Of a stretch of DNA of 60,000 nt, positions 13,836 to 26,689 are shown in pieces (position 1 is the first letter of the stretch; each line of letters opens with the position of its first letter). The notes under the pieces are model-generated. The model made no database searches and had not been told where the DNA came from. It saw only the letters and a list, made by a program, of their open reading frames with translations. A program made the position numbers and the translations under genes. Source of the stretch: Symsagittifera roscoffensis (lineage: Eukaryota > Xenacoelomorpha > Acoela > Convolutidae); contig NC_087068.1 of assembly GCF_963678635.1 (NCBI RefSeq), forward strand, positions 2,358,001 through 2,418,000, given 5' to 3'.

Positions 13836-14059
13836 CTTTATCAGATGAACGTTGCAAATTGAATAATTTTTGTATAACATTTTAAAAATAAAATTCTTGT
13901 TAAATTTAGTTATCAATTTTACTAGCTTATGTCCCATCCATCAGGGCTTTATATTTGAATTAGATTTCAATGTCGAGTTTTAAGTCAAATTTTAGATTAT
14001 TTTTAAAAAAAGTGGCCAAATCTCTAAACTTACTGAGTTTCATCAGATACGTGATTTTT

Positions 14060-14740
14060 TAGAGCAAAAAAGGACCCTAAAAAGTCGAAAGCCTACCGCG
14101 GCTTTTCCAAACTTCTGAAAATCAAATTTTGAGTTAAAAAAAATCAGAAAAATCATACAGAAGCCAAATTTGCAACCCTGTGGAGTACCTTGACAGCACC
14201 ACAATATGGTGTTGAAAATTGTGAGTTTTGTTAGTGTTTTCATACAAAACTCTATAAAGAGGCCAAAGGTAATACTTGGAGGCCAGATTTGCAACCCCTG
14301 AGTGCACTTCAACAACCAATTAGTGCTAAAAAATATAAGAATCATAGAAAAACGCCATATCTTGGAAGACAAAACAATTTGAGCAGTTGAATTTAGAAGC
14401 CATAATTGTAATTCTTAAATTTACACTGACAGCACTCCACCATAGAAGAATTTCATTTTTGTTAGTTTTTTAATTCAATTTATAAAAAGAAAACTGAAAC
14501 ATTAAAACAAAACGCCATATCTTTTGGAAAACAAAAAAAGGTTTAGCAGCAGCTTTAGCACGACAAAATGCAACCCCTGAGTAATTCTTAACAGCGCCCA
14601 CCCTTGAGTTGGGAATTTCAAGTTTTTTTTCTGCCTTAAACTTGTTGCAAAAACAATAAAAAACGCCAAATCTCAAAAACCAAAAGATTTCAGCAATCAT
14701 ATTAAGAAGGCAGACTTTCAACCACAGAGTGCAACCCCGT
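14060..14740. repeat. ~160-bp satellite array A
   Basis: Diverged tandem monomers recognised by a fixed series of landmarks: 'cgccatatctt..gaaaac', then a 'tttgagcag' block, then 'gccagatttgcaacccctg', then 'acagcaccac', then a 'gttgggaatttc'-like end. Landmarks recur near 14351, 14512 and 14663 (spacing 150-161 bp). A partial monomer persists around 15040-15250. It is the same family as the better-preserved array at 25395-26640. Antisense open frames of 60-117 codons here are by-products of the repeat. Confidence 0.75.
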
Positions 14741-14935
14741 AGATTTGCCAGCATCATAGCTACAGTCTTAAAATTGGCGAAGCATTCATTAAATGGAAAA
14801 TCGAAAAAACTAAAACATTGCAATATACGATATAGCTTAAACGTGGAAAAACTTATTCGTTAAGCATGCAAAAATAATATGTTGAAAAGCTTAATATGTC
14901 AACATAAGGACTACTTATGTGACATGATACCCCAA
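14741..14935. repeat. Satellite-flanking block (also beside array B)
   Basis: Contains 'gcaatatacgatatagctta', 'gcatgcaaaaataatatgtt' and 'gaaaagcttaatatg', which match, with substitutions, the three-copy block at 26690-27170 that flanks the second satellite array. Both satellite arrays therefore share the same neighbour, as if a composite unit was copied. Confidence 0.65.
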
Positions 14936-15736
14936 TTAAATGATAGATACAAAACTAGCTCGTGCCTACAAATTTTGCCGCAATTAACCGTTTAACAGCG
15001 TAATTCATTATAACGCATCAAAAATTCTTCAACATTGCCATGTCACAGAAACTATTATTTTTGAGCAGCCCGACTTAGAAGTCAGATTTGCAATACCTGT
15101 GATTACCATGACGGCACCACACCATACTGAAAAATTTTAATTTATGTGACGATTTTGTTACATCTATTTTGTTGAGAATTTTAGAAACAATTATGAACAG
15201 TTGAAGTTGGAGTTCAGGTTTGCATGCAATCCCTAAAAACACTCTGACAGCACACCACTATGCCTTGCTTATTTTATTCTTTTTTTTGTGAAATCAAACG
15301 TGAAAGATAATTTTTGTTTTGAAAATTTACGTTGCGTAAAAAAAAGAAAAAAGTGTCTGTAGGGTCAATGCAATCGAGCTTCAACAGATGAATGGCAAAA
15401 ATTGTAGATCATCTCCAAAATTTGCATTCGATTGTGCAAGTGAACAAAAAAAACGTATTTCAACATTCGTATAGAATATTTGAAAACGTTGACTTCAGCG
15501 ATCATTTTGAACGTTTCAATGTATAGATAGCAGATAAAAAGATTGATCGCCTCATTACACAATGCTAACCCTCGTTGATTAAGAAAAATGTGTGCCGCTT
15601 GACTTCCATCCCTTCCTGTCGTCATATACGAACATTTCAATGGAACACCGTTGAATTTGATCCAAAGTGTTTCAGTATTGATAAAGTGTTTGATTCGATA
15701 AAATACAAACTTTGTACAAACATTTCCTATATCAAT
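14936..15736. other. Intergenic / probable 3' UTR side of the CCCH gene
   Basis: Holds a decayed satellite monomer around 15040-15250 and otherwise AT-rich sequence. The part next to 15737 lies immediately 3' of the CCCH-gene stop codon on the minus strand and is presumably its 3' UTR. I see no clear AATAAA signal close to the stop. A 91-codon minus-strand open frame at 15365-15640 has no recognisable domain. Confidence 0.4.
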
Positions 15737-18700
15737 TTATAGAAACGGCGAAGCGGTAGGATCTGCAAAAGAAAACAGAGTTTTCGTCGAAACAACATCT
15801 TCTGATGGATAAAAACCATTGAATGAACTTTTATGACCTTCAGTTGAGCACATCTGCTCCAGCTCTCTTTTGATGGCGCTTCCAACTTCATTCGATGGTT
15901 TGCCGAAGTGGCCGAAAACCAGTCTTGGATCAGAAAGCGGATTCGATCTGACGGGTTCCGGTGAAGATATGCCTTCAATTGGGTCCAGATCTAGGACCTT
16001 AGGTAGTCGCCAGGGTATAAGATGTTCAAACTTGATATAAGCAGGCGGGAAAAGTATCCCTGGCAAATTGGGAAGACTGCTTTTGAGAGTAAGCAACCCC
16101 CTATAGATGGAATCGTCGTTGTTGAAGTTTTCGATTCTTGGATCTTTCAGACTACATTGCTGGTCCAGAGGAATGTATGTAGCTAATGCGACATTGCTCA
16201 AAGGAGCTGCAGTTTGGCTTGGTTTTTGAGGTAGAACTTGATGATTCAAATTTAGAGCTTGGGACCCCAGTAGATTCACGGCAGAAAAATTGCTTGATTG
16301 TGAGTTGAATGAATTAGACGAGTACATATCTACAGAAACATGCTCTTGAGATACCGAGCTGTCTTGCATTTGTGACAAGTCATTATAACTGTTGTTGGCA
16401 CGAAAATCAATGTCTCCTCTGAAACCACTTGAGGTAGAACTACACTGCGTGTCATGACAAATTACCCTGTCATGATTGACAGAAAACTGCTGTGCGTAAT
16501 TTAAAGCTTCAGAGTCATTTGACACCCCCATATCCGGTTGAAAACTTGATGACTGTCCGGTATAACTGGAGTTTTCTTCGTCTTTATCTAGACCAATTGA
16601 GTTATTGTTCGCTTCACAAAATCCATTGTAAGAATCATCAACGCCAAACATAGAGTTCGCATTCCTATCATCATATGATACATTTGGATTCTGAATAGTT
16701 GGAGATGCTATCGCTTGCATACAAGCAAGCTGAAAGGCGGCAAGCTCGTTGGAAAAAATTGGCGAAGATAAATTTTGTTGCGTGGAAGCCTCAAGGTTGA
16801 TGAAATTCGGAACTTGCGGGGCTGGGAACGGAAATACCACTGGCATTTGCATCGGGGGTGGTACCGGCAATGGTACTGGAGGATCGGGACTTGGAGAGGA
16901 CTTGACAACGGGCGGGCTTTTGAGGAAATTTGTTTTTTCCTCCGAATGATCTTCTGACTTTGCTGGACTGATGTCCTTACTTTTCGAGGCAACTGTGTTT
17001 TTTCGTTTGAATTGAGGGCTGCACTCCAGAAACTAGAAAAATAAGTAAATTTAATGAACTCAATATTCATGTAATATGCTACTTTATCACAGCTGGAAAC
17101 TCAAGACACAAAAATGACGTTGCAAATGAGGCTACGGACCTACAAGGTAGAAATACTTAGTGGGCAATTTTTCGAAAGTGTTGACCAAAAAGTAGATATT
17201 TTTCGGCGCACACTCCGCTCAAATTTCGTGTATATTTTCACACTGCCGGTGACAAGACATTCTACCCTATTGCAAACTTTCCTGCCCCATCTTACCCCAG
17301 GTTCTAAACGACTCCTGAGACACGTACCCTTTTGAGTGCGCCTTCCAAATCCTGATTCATGAAATCATGCGAGAACTTGCACTTGGTCCCGTACTTGCAA
17401 TGTCCCCCCTTGTGGTGGAACTTGCAGGGGAACTGTTTGTGCAGGTGCGTGCATAACTCCCCCTTGATGCATCCATCGCCCGCGTAGAACAGACACAGTT
17501 CCATCTTCTTCTTCACCAGCTGGGGGGAGTCGTGGGAGAAGTAACACTTGGAACCCTGAGAAGGCAAAAGTCAAACTGAACAAAATCACACTGCATCAAA
17601 AACTAAATGAAAAATATCCGCGCATTTGGAAACAGTCATCGAATCTGAACAAACCTTTCATACTGCTGCTGTAGCAGCTGTTCACACATGTGTCGCTCAC
17701 TTTGTTTTTTTCTGTTTTTTTTTGTTTACCTTTATCGGGCCAGTACAACAGTGCCAAAAATGAAAAGTGTTCAACAATACCGAAATACAAGTGTCGAAAA
17801 CAAAATTATTGTTCAACAGTGCCGAAAATCATCAACTTTCGGCAATGTTGAACACTTTTTCATTTTCGGCACTGATGTACTTCGGCACTGTCGAACGCCC
17901 CCTTTTATCACTTCAGAATCGGATTTCATTTAAAAATAAATTTAACTCATGTCTACTATAACTACCATATTAACTTGCTTCAATCCTCCCAACCCCAACG
18001 CCTGAATTTTGCTAAATATTCATTGAGCTAAATGCGTATTTAAATGTTAACGTATCGAGAAAAATACACAAAAAAAACTCAGCTATAACACCAAATGGCC
18101 AAAATAGAAAACAATCCCAGAAATTTTTTATCAAGATTTTGACAGAAGTGAACTAGTCAATAGTGATCTTAAATGTAAAAAAAAATTACAGAGTTCAGAC
18201 ACTTTTAACCCTAGTCAAAAACCATGTTTTAAGAAAAAACCAATGTTTTTTATGCATTACAAAAACTCACCAAGGGAGTTTCATTCAATTCATCAGTATA
18301 ATAACTATGTTGCTTTACGTACCATTTTGCAATAACCACAGACATGGAACTTGCATATTCCCTTTTTCTTCTTCTCGCCCTGATTGTGACCTCTGCTTTC
18401 CTTTTCCCGCCTCATTTCTTGCTGGAACCTCCTCTGGATCTCCAAGTCTGGACTGTGGGCATCGAAAAGTGGGAACTTCATATCCACCAGATCCTTTTCA
18501 GTTAAATTTTTTAGATCCAAGTTGGAATTTCCATACGAGCTACTTGCACACTCATTCAAAAGGTTCGAACTTCTGGACTGTGTTGATACTTTCAGCGGAG
18601 ACAATCTACCATTTTTAGGAGTCGCACGGTTTATTTTGGTCCTTAATTGGGCTAGGCGTGATCCCGTAAGCCATGACGAAGTACTCCTGTGACCTTTCTC

Positions 18701-20825
18701 AATACGATTACTTCTGTGGGATCCACGACTGTTGTCCGAATGTCTTCCCTCACGTGACTTCGATCTGCGTCTGCTCCGATTTGGACCGGCGCTCAACTCA
18801 GATTGCCTTCTTCGTTGCTTTTGCTGTTCGGAGTCTTTCATTCGACGCTCTTTACTCCTGCTATTCGATCTCAGCCGCTTCCGTCTATTTTCGTCATTCT
18901 AAAGGAACGAGTTTGAAAATTTCAACTAAATATTTTCATGATAATCTCAGCGTCATAACCTTTTGATTTGCATTATATATGCAGAATATTACATGGCTGT
19001 TTTTGCGACGGAAATTTTTGCGACGATGGCTGTTTTTCAATTTCATTTTTAAGCCTTTTAGACTGAATTAAATAGTATTTTTCTAAGAATCCAATATGCA
19101 TTTTTAGAATTTGAAACAATCTTTACATGTCTCGATGCTCGGTGGCGACCATCTGTTGGCCTCGAGCTGCTCCGAGATGACTTTTTGGAGGTCTTCGATC
19201 CCGACTTGGATCTGTTCTTTTTGTCTTCTTCATTCTCTCTGCTTTCATCCACAACTTCTTCTTTAATTGCGGCTGATTGATCGCAATAATTGTTTGTTTT
19301 TTCGCTAAAACAATTAATTCAGATACATGTAAAAATAACTTGAAACCCTGCGACTAAAATCAAACCTCAAACAAAATAACGCTTACCTAGATGAAAAACC
19401 TAATTTGCATCTAGTTCAAATTACTATTTTTGTAAATCTTGGAAAAACATCAGCTTCGAAATCGTCAAAATTGTCGAATTTTTCCTTGAAAAAAGCGTGA
19501 GGATCACTTGAACTGCCAAGTTTATTGATTGCGCCAATATCACAGAACACTCCCGTAGTGATAATTACCAAAATATATATTTCAGCACAGACAAAACTGC
19601 ACTTCGCAAACACAAGCAAATTAAGAACGCTAAAATTCTGGAAAATACAAAGAAAATCTTCGTAAGAAAGTGAGATTTTAAAAAACTCCATCAACAACCT
19701 GATTCGAAACCATATATCTAGAGGGTCACTTATTCATCCAGTACTCCTCCATCTCGCTTTTTTGAGCTAATTTTTTCATATCTCAATTCTGATTGGGTAA
19801 TATTTTATTTGTCTACTTTATGATATGTATATTAAATGGTCGTACACTTGTTACTATAGAACCCTGCAACTGCACGAAAAAGTGCATCCTAAATCATAGT
19901 TTCTTCCCAATCCGAGAGAGTGATGGGAACATTGAACCAATCCAAGCCAAACAATTCACTCCAATCTGCATCAAGATTTATTTTCCTCCAATGAGGCGTG
20001 AGCAATTCAGTGTAAGAATGTCAGCCTACCCTTTTTTAGATAGATGAACTAATCTTTAAGGCTATTGACTTCTATCTTTTGCTGTAGAAAAATTCGTTTT
20101 TATAGGAAAATTTGAAAAATTTCATGAATTATTTTAAAAACAAAACGTCAACGGAGCAAGTTTTTTTTCTGAGTGGTACTTCAATTGTTTCAGCGGGGCT
20201 AAGAACATCCATTTTTTAATGCAAAAAATCAACAAAAAATTCCAAAAAATTAGGGATCGTCCACAGTTTTAAGTCATTCTCAACTAATCGAATCAAAAAT
20301 CTCAACTCGTTCATACTTTAAGCAATCTCTCATTCTTTTCATGTTTTCAACCAGTGACAAATCATCAGTGGGCTCCAACTTGACATCTCCGTTTCCGAAA
20401 CTTTTCTCATTGTTGTCATCATTGTGTCGTCCATTTGATTCAAATATTTCACTTCTGCTGTCATTCAAGGAACCCTCGCTGAAACTCGAAACTGATAAAT
20501 GATCATTCAGGTTTTCAGTTTCAGCTTCAATTTCAGTTTCGTTTTTTATATTTTCGTTTTCCGCAGGCGAACTTTTTTCTCTGCTTTCTGACTTCTTCTT
20601 TCCCCGATTGTCGTCTGTTTTTGGGGACTCCTTGGACCTTTTGGGCGTGGAGAAGTGATGTCTGGCTCCTCTGGAACCCCGCGTGTTTCTTCTATGATTT
20701 CTTACTGCAGGTCCACTTCTAAGTTGGTCCCAAAACTCAGTCGATCTAATCGGGGATAAGGTATCACGTGATCTTCCCGCAGGACCTGGACTCATGTATC
20801 TCATACGTGGTTTGTTATTTGACAT
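15737..20825 (-). CDS. ZC3H4/ZC3H6/ZC3H8-family CCCH zinc-finger protein
   Basis: Five coding exons on the minus strand: 20825-20317, 19304-19127, 18898-18323, 17555-17328 and 17032-15737, giving 928 residues. All introns are GT-AG and every junction keeps frame (the first splits a codon, the rest fall between codons). Residues 1-170 are Ser/Pro/Arg-rich; 170-400 are Arg/Ser/Lys-rich, RS-like. Three CCCH fingers follow: C411-C419-C425-H429 (split by intron 3), C442-C450-C456-H460 and C465-C474-C480-H484. The Ser/Gln/Asn-rich C-terminal half has a Pro-rich stretch and two 'DPR(I/L)' motifs. Three closely packed fingers after a basic N-terminus, with downstream DPRL motifs, are characteristic of ZC3H4/6/8 and fly Suppressor of sable, nuclear RNA-binding proteins; ZC3H4 acts with WDR82 to terminate unproductive transcription. 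That role here is inferred from the family. The start is the first ATG of the open exon; paralogue assignment within the family is uncertain. Confidence 0.9.
17738..17888. repeat. Intronic fold-back repeat (~43-bp arms)
   Basis: Inverted repeat inside intron 3 (17556-18322) of the CCCH gene. The left arm at about 17738-17785 contains 'gtgttcaacaataccgaa'; the right arm at about 17842-17882 contains 'ttcggcaatgttgaacac'. The arms pair over about 43 bp with a few mismatches, and the motif 'ttcggcactg' recurs at the edges. It is probably a small non-autonomous DNA transposon (MITE) or its remnant. Confidence 0.6.
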
Positions 20826-21250
20826 TTTCTCACGAAATTACACCTCAAAACGAACAATTCGTTCCACAATCTACAAAAATAGACCACTGCTAAATGTTGA
20901 GCGATAAAACTCAGAACGGAATAAGCTTGAATAAAGTGCTTTTATTGAGTGTTGCTCGTGGCACTGACTGAGCTGAGAGAGAGAAAAGATGGCATATAAT
21001 TTCCTGGTTTGTGCAAACCAAAGCGAATTGGTAAATAAACTGTATTGGTTCAATGACACAAACTGTTCTCAGTTAACACACCAAAGATTCGAATTTTGAT
21101 TTTTGGCGAGGCGATTTTCTCTTTTTATGTAGAACGGGTACTATTATGTACTTGTACGCTAATGGCAGGAAAATGTAAAAGGAATTTTACATTTTTCTTG
21201 CTTTACACTACACTACTGGTGCAAAAAGTGTTCACGGTCCGCAGCAAAAT
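20826..21250 (-). promoter_or_regulatory. Upstream region of the CCCH gene
   Basis: Sequence directly 5' of the predicted start codon at 20825; it must contain the 5' UTR and core promoter unless a non-coding first exon lies further away. I cannot identify a TATA box or initiator with confidence. It contains a perfect 10-bp-stem hairpin at 21171-21194. Confidence 0.35.
21171..21194. other. Perfect 10-bp hairpin with GGAA loop
   Basis: 'aaatgtaaaa' (21171-21180) and 'ttttacattt' (21185-21194) are exact reverse complements around the tetraloop 'ggaa'. It lies about 350 bp upstream of the CCCH-gene start codon. Whether it is transcribed or functional is unknown. Confidence 0.5.
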
Positions 21251-24200
21251 AACAAGGTAAGAAAACTGCAGCGGGTAAATTGAGGAATAGGACGCTTTAC
21301 AGGACGTGAAATAAACGAAGGAAGAGAGTTGAATATTTCTTTTCTATTCTTTGCTTCGCCCGTTTGAAATCGTCTTGAATTCACTCCGTATATTTCAGGC
21401 TGCTAATTTCAGCTCACAGTTGCATGCCATTTTGCCCAAAATAAAAGCATTGAAGACATAAAATATACAAGTAGAAAACTGGGATAAGATTATATATACT
21501 TCTTCTGAATTCGTGCCGGGTAAGTTAAAATGTAGTCTGCAAAAAATAACCTCTGTCGTTTTTCGCTTTATACTGAACCCATTTTCAGCGCTTTTCACTT
21601 AGTACGCGCATTGATATAACATTCATAACCAAATGAAAGGAGGGGAAACAAAATGAACGGGTGGTTATTTGGTTGTTAAGGCAACTGAAATTTGGTCCAT
21701 TTTACTCTTAGCTATTCGCAGGCTGTCAAAATAATCTACGAGAGACAACAAAATTCACACAAAACTGAAGAAAGAACAAAGAAATACTATGTTTTATATT
21801 GTGATAAAGAAAATAGATTCATACAAAATATCAAAAAAAAGGCAAGCAAAAGAAAATTATCAAGTATATTCCCTTTTTTAGATATAAAAATACAAATTGA
21901 CGCCAACTCGAAACTTACAGAGAAATCCTTTCGAGATATTTTTCAAAGTTGTAACGTTTCACAGATCTGGATTGTGAATTTCAGGCTGCGGTGCGCGTCT
22001 GGTCTTGAAAATACAGCCAAAAGACGATATTATCTTTTGCAGAGTAGATGAAAGCAAAAATAGGCAACCGGGTTACTTTAGTTTTTAGTTGTTCAAGCTC
22101 TGAATAAATCTGTGCGTGTTTTGTTTTGTTTATTCGAAGTAACGGCCTGACAACACGAAGCTGTATAGTACAATTGAGCGCAAATAAAATAATCACACGT
22201 GTTAAATGCAAAGGAACCACGAGTGTGTGTATGTATGCACAAAAATGACTCAAACAGAAACTCAAACATCTCACATATTATCATCAGTCGACTTCTCATA
22301 TCTTTTATAACTAGGAGCTGCTGCATTCATAATTTCGATTTTATTGTACGTTTTTCAATCCAACAGATATCGTATAGAAAATGGAGCCTGGCAACGTTTG
22401 TATGATAAAAAGCATTTTGCTCACCAAAATTAAACAAGCAAAAACAGAAAAACTTCAGATCGAACGCTTAATTTTGAGCCACATGTCAATTACTAGTCAG
22501 TAAGCCAGTTTGCTAAGCTATAATAAAAACAACTGGAATATTAACACGCCACGTTCTGTTTTTTAGTTCATTTTTATTGATGCTTTAAAATTCTGCGTCT
22601 ATTTTGACTTTTATTTAAACCATAAACAGACGTTGTATGAAAAACTTAAGAAACTTTTAAATGCAATCTGCACTAAATTATTGAAAGATATAAACTCGAT
22701 ACAAACAATGCTACTAAGTTCATCCACAGTTTAAAGATAGAATTAATTGCATTCTATGGGATAAAAACTCAAAAAATATAAATGAAAAACATACAAAAGA
22801 AACATTAACTGCTGACGTTTCAAAAAAATTGCATCATTAAAAAAACTATATCTTGGGAAAATAAACTTAAATTGGCACTGGGTAGCGTTACACAGCCGTA
22901 ACTCTTTGGCAATTAACTTCAGCGTTAGTCAAGAAAATATTCCATGACCTCTGTTACTGAAATCGTCGATGTGTCGAGGAAACAACAAAAATATGAGTTC
23001 AGCTGCTTGAGTTTTGAAATACCAGGAAAATTTCTCAAAAAATCAAATCAATCTCCATTACATGGCAACCCATTACTTAGCTTACCAATCCACGGCACTT
23101 CCATGACATTAATACGCAACATAAAACAACTCGGAAAAGAGACAACTTGCGTTAATTGAGGAAAGCGAACAAAAAATTGCAACAAAAAATAATATAAAAA
23201 TTGTCTTAATCGCCTGTCCAAAGTAGCCCCCACAGTTCCACCATAAATGCAGCCTCGCTACCTGCCTAAGCTGCTTTTGCCGCAAAATATTTTCAAGCAG
23301 CATTGATAGTTGTCGCGAGATTAATTCAGCGAGTTTTTTTGTTGCGAGTAGTCGCGGTACCTTCAACCATGTCTATTACTGTGCACCTACTCTCCTCTGC
23401 CCGACAACATGCTGATTACTATTACAAAAACATTTCCATCACAGAAACATAAATTAGAGATGTCTACTTTGTGGCTCAAACAAATCATTTCAGAAAGATG
23501 TTAGGATACCGCTTGGGCAAACGCATGAAGAAATAACAATTTTCCAGTTGCCAAAAAACTGCGAAAGCAGCAACTTGCAAGCAAGAGTATTTCATGCAGA
23601 ATTCGAGCATTTGAAGAAACATACAATCGAAAAACAGTGTAAGAATATTTAACTAAAATTGCGGCCGGTAAAAGCAGAAGTAGACTCAAAACTTTCAAAA
23701 AAAACATAAAAAATATTTCGCAGCCGTATAAAATATACATGTCAAACATACACCAACTTTAAGCAGTAGCAAAATGATTTAACCCACAAACCCATACCAC
23801 CACACGCCATACCCCCCGCAAGTAGCACAGAATGTTCCGACCACATTCAGAAAAAAAATAAATAGGCGCTAAATAAATCGTCTAGACTAGATCCTTCATA
23901 GTAAAAACAGGTTTTTAAATCCTAACAACAAAAAAAAGAAAGAGCGTTACTCGCTCTAAATTAGACTAAATCTCAAAAAATTCAAACTAGCTTTTCTCGA
24001 CACTGGGACATTGTTTTGAAAATATTTTAATGTCGCTCAAATCACGACTGAAAGAGCTTAAGTAGGATATATTACTCGACTCATTCCTTTGATAATTTGT
24101 GATACCTGACTTTGCGTTTGGTAAAAAAATGATACAGCCGAATACGAAGTTCTTCGCCATTTTTAAGGATCGGAACAAAAGCAGGTGGGATCTAGCCATT

Positions 24201-24400
24201 CGTTAACCCTCATAATTCATAAAAGCTCACTACGAAAGCTCAAAGCTACAAAATCAAACGATTATGAAGATTGTAAAACGGAGCAAAATGACGAGTAGGA
24301 AACTGGTAATATTTTTACGCCGTAATACTAGCAATAATATACTTATAGCAATAGTATAAAGTTTTCAATTTCTTGCAATCAGAAAAAAATTGAAAACTTA
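21251..24400. other. Gene-poor intergenic region
   Basis: AT-rich sequence. The longest open frames are a 119-codon plus-strand frame at 21692-22051 and frames of 60-97 codons. They are Lys/Ile/Phe-rich, have no domain I recognise and are not framed by convincing splice sites. I see no RNA gene or ordered repeat here. Confidence 0.45.
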
Positions 24401-24409
24401 ACAGCGATT

Positions 24410-25210
24410 TGACATGCGGTACCACATAAAAAGCAATGCAAGCTAGCAGACAAAAAAGGATAACCACTAAGTCCAAAAAAATGAAAATAATGTAGAAAAA
24501 ACCACAACTATAAAAACTTCAAAATTTAAAATGATATCTACTTGCGGAAATCGATGGCGATAAATGGAAACTCAAGAACAATAACAGAGCGCCAACTGAG
24601 CCGATAAAACTTGGGTAGATTACCGCAGAACCTGAAACAAAATTCTTGTCATGAATAACTTTGAACTATAACTTCTGTTTTAAGACTTTCAGTGTTTTGT
24701 GCGATCCCGATTTCAGCATAAAAATTGTGCTTTTCTTGAAACGACCAAAATATATGTCAACCAGCCAATAAAATATAGGCCGGAATAGTTTGGGCGGAAC
24801 AATTTTTCAGCGACACAAAGAAAAACAAAATAGAAACACAAAGTCCAGTTAAAAAAAATTTCAGGATAAAATCAAAACACAAAAAAAAATTAAATTTGAA
24901 ATTGCGTAGAGCAAAAAACGATTCTAATATGCGGCAACTAAATCGACAAAACATAAGCAGACAGATAATTTAACAGCAAAAAAATTTAACTGAAACAGAC
25001 TATTTCTTATTTGAAAAACCAGGTCCTGGCCAAATTCAAACCCAGGACCTTTTTCGTCGTGGGCGTAGTCGTTACCTCCAGACTAAGTGTGCCGTTCATT
25101 ATGAATCAAGGTACCACCAGGAGATGAGTCAAGATAAGTACTGTGAACAAAGTTGTTTAAGGAGAACATGTCTAGTACCCAGTTGAAGCACCCTGGCTAA
25201 CCGCTAGGGT
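24410..25210 (-). repeat. Dispersed repeat family B (tRNA-like module plus end hairpin), copy 1
   Basis: Shares ordered blocks with the copy at 31702-32431: 'aagctagcagac', 'aactgagccg', 'aaaacaaaattcttgtcatg', a tRNA-like module (25022-25095, minus strand: 'gtctggaggtaacg' A-box-like, 'gggtttgaatttgg' B-box-like) and a final 7-bp-stem/7-nt-loop hairpin at 25190-25210 (arms ACCCTGG / CTAGGGT, with one G-T pair). The left end is not sharply defined. It is non-coding and SINE-like. Confidence 0.65.
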
Positions 25211-25394
25211 AAAAAAGTTTCGGAGTTGCTATTTATTGCTTCTTTTGAATAAAAGAATAATAGAAACTAGCGTTTAACGCACCTTCGGTGCTTCGAAATT
25301 TTTCGACAACTCAGTAAAAACCGCATATATTGGAAACAACATCTGCAAACTTTTTGTGTACTCTGACTGCACCCAATTACAAACTTAAATTTTT

Positions 25395-26640
25395 TTAAAT
25401 TCTATTTTAAAAGCGTCATCTCAAAAACTTAATGGGCCTCTGAAGAAATTTGGAGGCCAGATTTGCAACTACTGAGAGTCCCTGAGAGCACCCTACTATA
25501 GGGCAAGGAATCCAAAATTTTGTGAACTTTTTTAAACCTAAGTTTCCCGAAAAAAAAATTGAAGAAAAAAAACGTCTTATCTCGGAAACTAAAAGGATTT
25601 CAGCATTCATATTAATAGGCAAGATTTGAGACGCCTGGGTGTACGCTGACAATAAAGTTGTATCTTCATCAAGCTGGTAGTTTCAAATTTTTTGAATTTC
25701 TTTGCAGATAAGTTCTTTGAGAAATTTTGAAAAAATCAAAAAACGTCACATCTCGGAAACTACAAGCATTTGAGCAGTCGCGTTTATCATTCGCATGTGG
25801 CAAGATTTGCAACTCTTTAGAGTACCCTGACAACACCGAACTATCACGTTGGGTATTTCAAATTTCGAAAAAAAACTAATTTTAACTTTCTGAAAATTTT
25901 GAAAAAATCACAAAAAACGTCACATCTCGAAAACTACAAAAAATTGAGCAGTCATATTTGGAGGCAAGATTAGCAATCTTTGAGATTACTCTGACAGGAC
26001 CCAACTACAGGGTTGGGAATTTCAGATTTTGTAAAAAAAAATTAATGTAAGTTTTCTGAAACTTTTTTTGAAAAAATCACAAAAAACGTCATATCTCGAA
26101 AACTACAAGGATTTGAACGGTCATATTTGGAGGCAAGATTTGTTACTCCTTAGAGTACTCTGGTAGCACCCCACTACAGGGTTGGGAATTTCAAATTTAG
26201 AGAAATAATTAATAAAAATTTTCTGAAAATTTTTGAAAAAATAACAAAAAACATCATATCTCGAAAACTACAAGGATTTGAGCAATCAAATTTGGAGGCA
26301 AGATTCGCGATCCTTGATAGTACTCCGACAGTACCCAACTTCAGGGTTGGGAATTTCAGATTTTGCGAAAAAAAATTATATGTTTTCTGAAAATTTTCTG
26401 AAAAAATCAGAAAAAAACGTCATATCTCGAAAACTACAAGGATTTGAACAGTCATATTTGGAGGCAAGATTTGTAACTCCTTAGAGTACTCTGACAGCGC
26501 CCAACTACAGGGTTTTTTAAATTATTTTGTTATTTGAAATTTCAGATAGTTTTTGAAAAAATCTCAAAAATCGTCTCATCTCGTTAGCTAAAATAAAAAT
26601 GATTCGGGCATTCAAAATTAGAGGCCAAATTCGCAACCTC
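25395..26640. repeat. ~166-bp satellite array B
   Basis: About eight tandem monomers of roughly 156-172 bp. Each runs 'cgtcatatctcgaaaactac', 'aaggatttgagcag', 'catatttggaggcaagattt', 'ttagagtactctgacagcac', 'cactacagggttgggaattt', then an A-rich tail. Starts fall near 25417, 25584, 25747, 25917, 26089, 26252, 26418 and 26574. Copies are moderately diverged, with the ends most decayed. The family is shared with array A at 14060-14740. Monomer length close to a nucleosomal repeat is typical of satellite DNA. Confidence 0.85.
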
Positions 26641-26689
26641 TAATTCGATATTGGGCTGCTTAATTTAAACTCGGTAAAACAACCACTAA

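Noticed and set aside
15737-20825. Bacterial contamination of the scaffold
   Set aside because: Spliced host genes, eukaryotic zinc-finger and complex I proteins, and animal-type retroelements all argue for a eukaryotic nuclear scaffold.
21692-22051. 119-codon plus-strand open frame as a gene
   Set aside because: Lys/Ile/Phe-rich with no domain or splice context. About one frame of this length is expected by chance in 60 kb of such AT-rich DNA.
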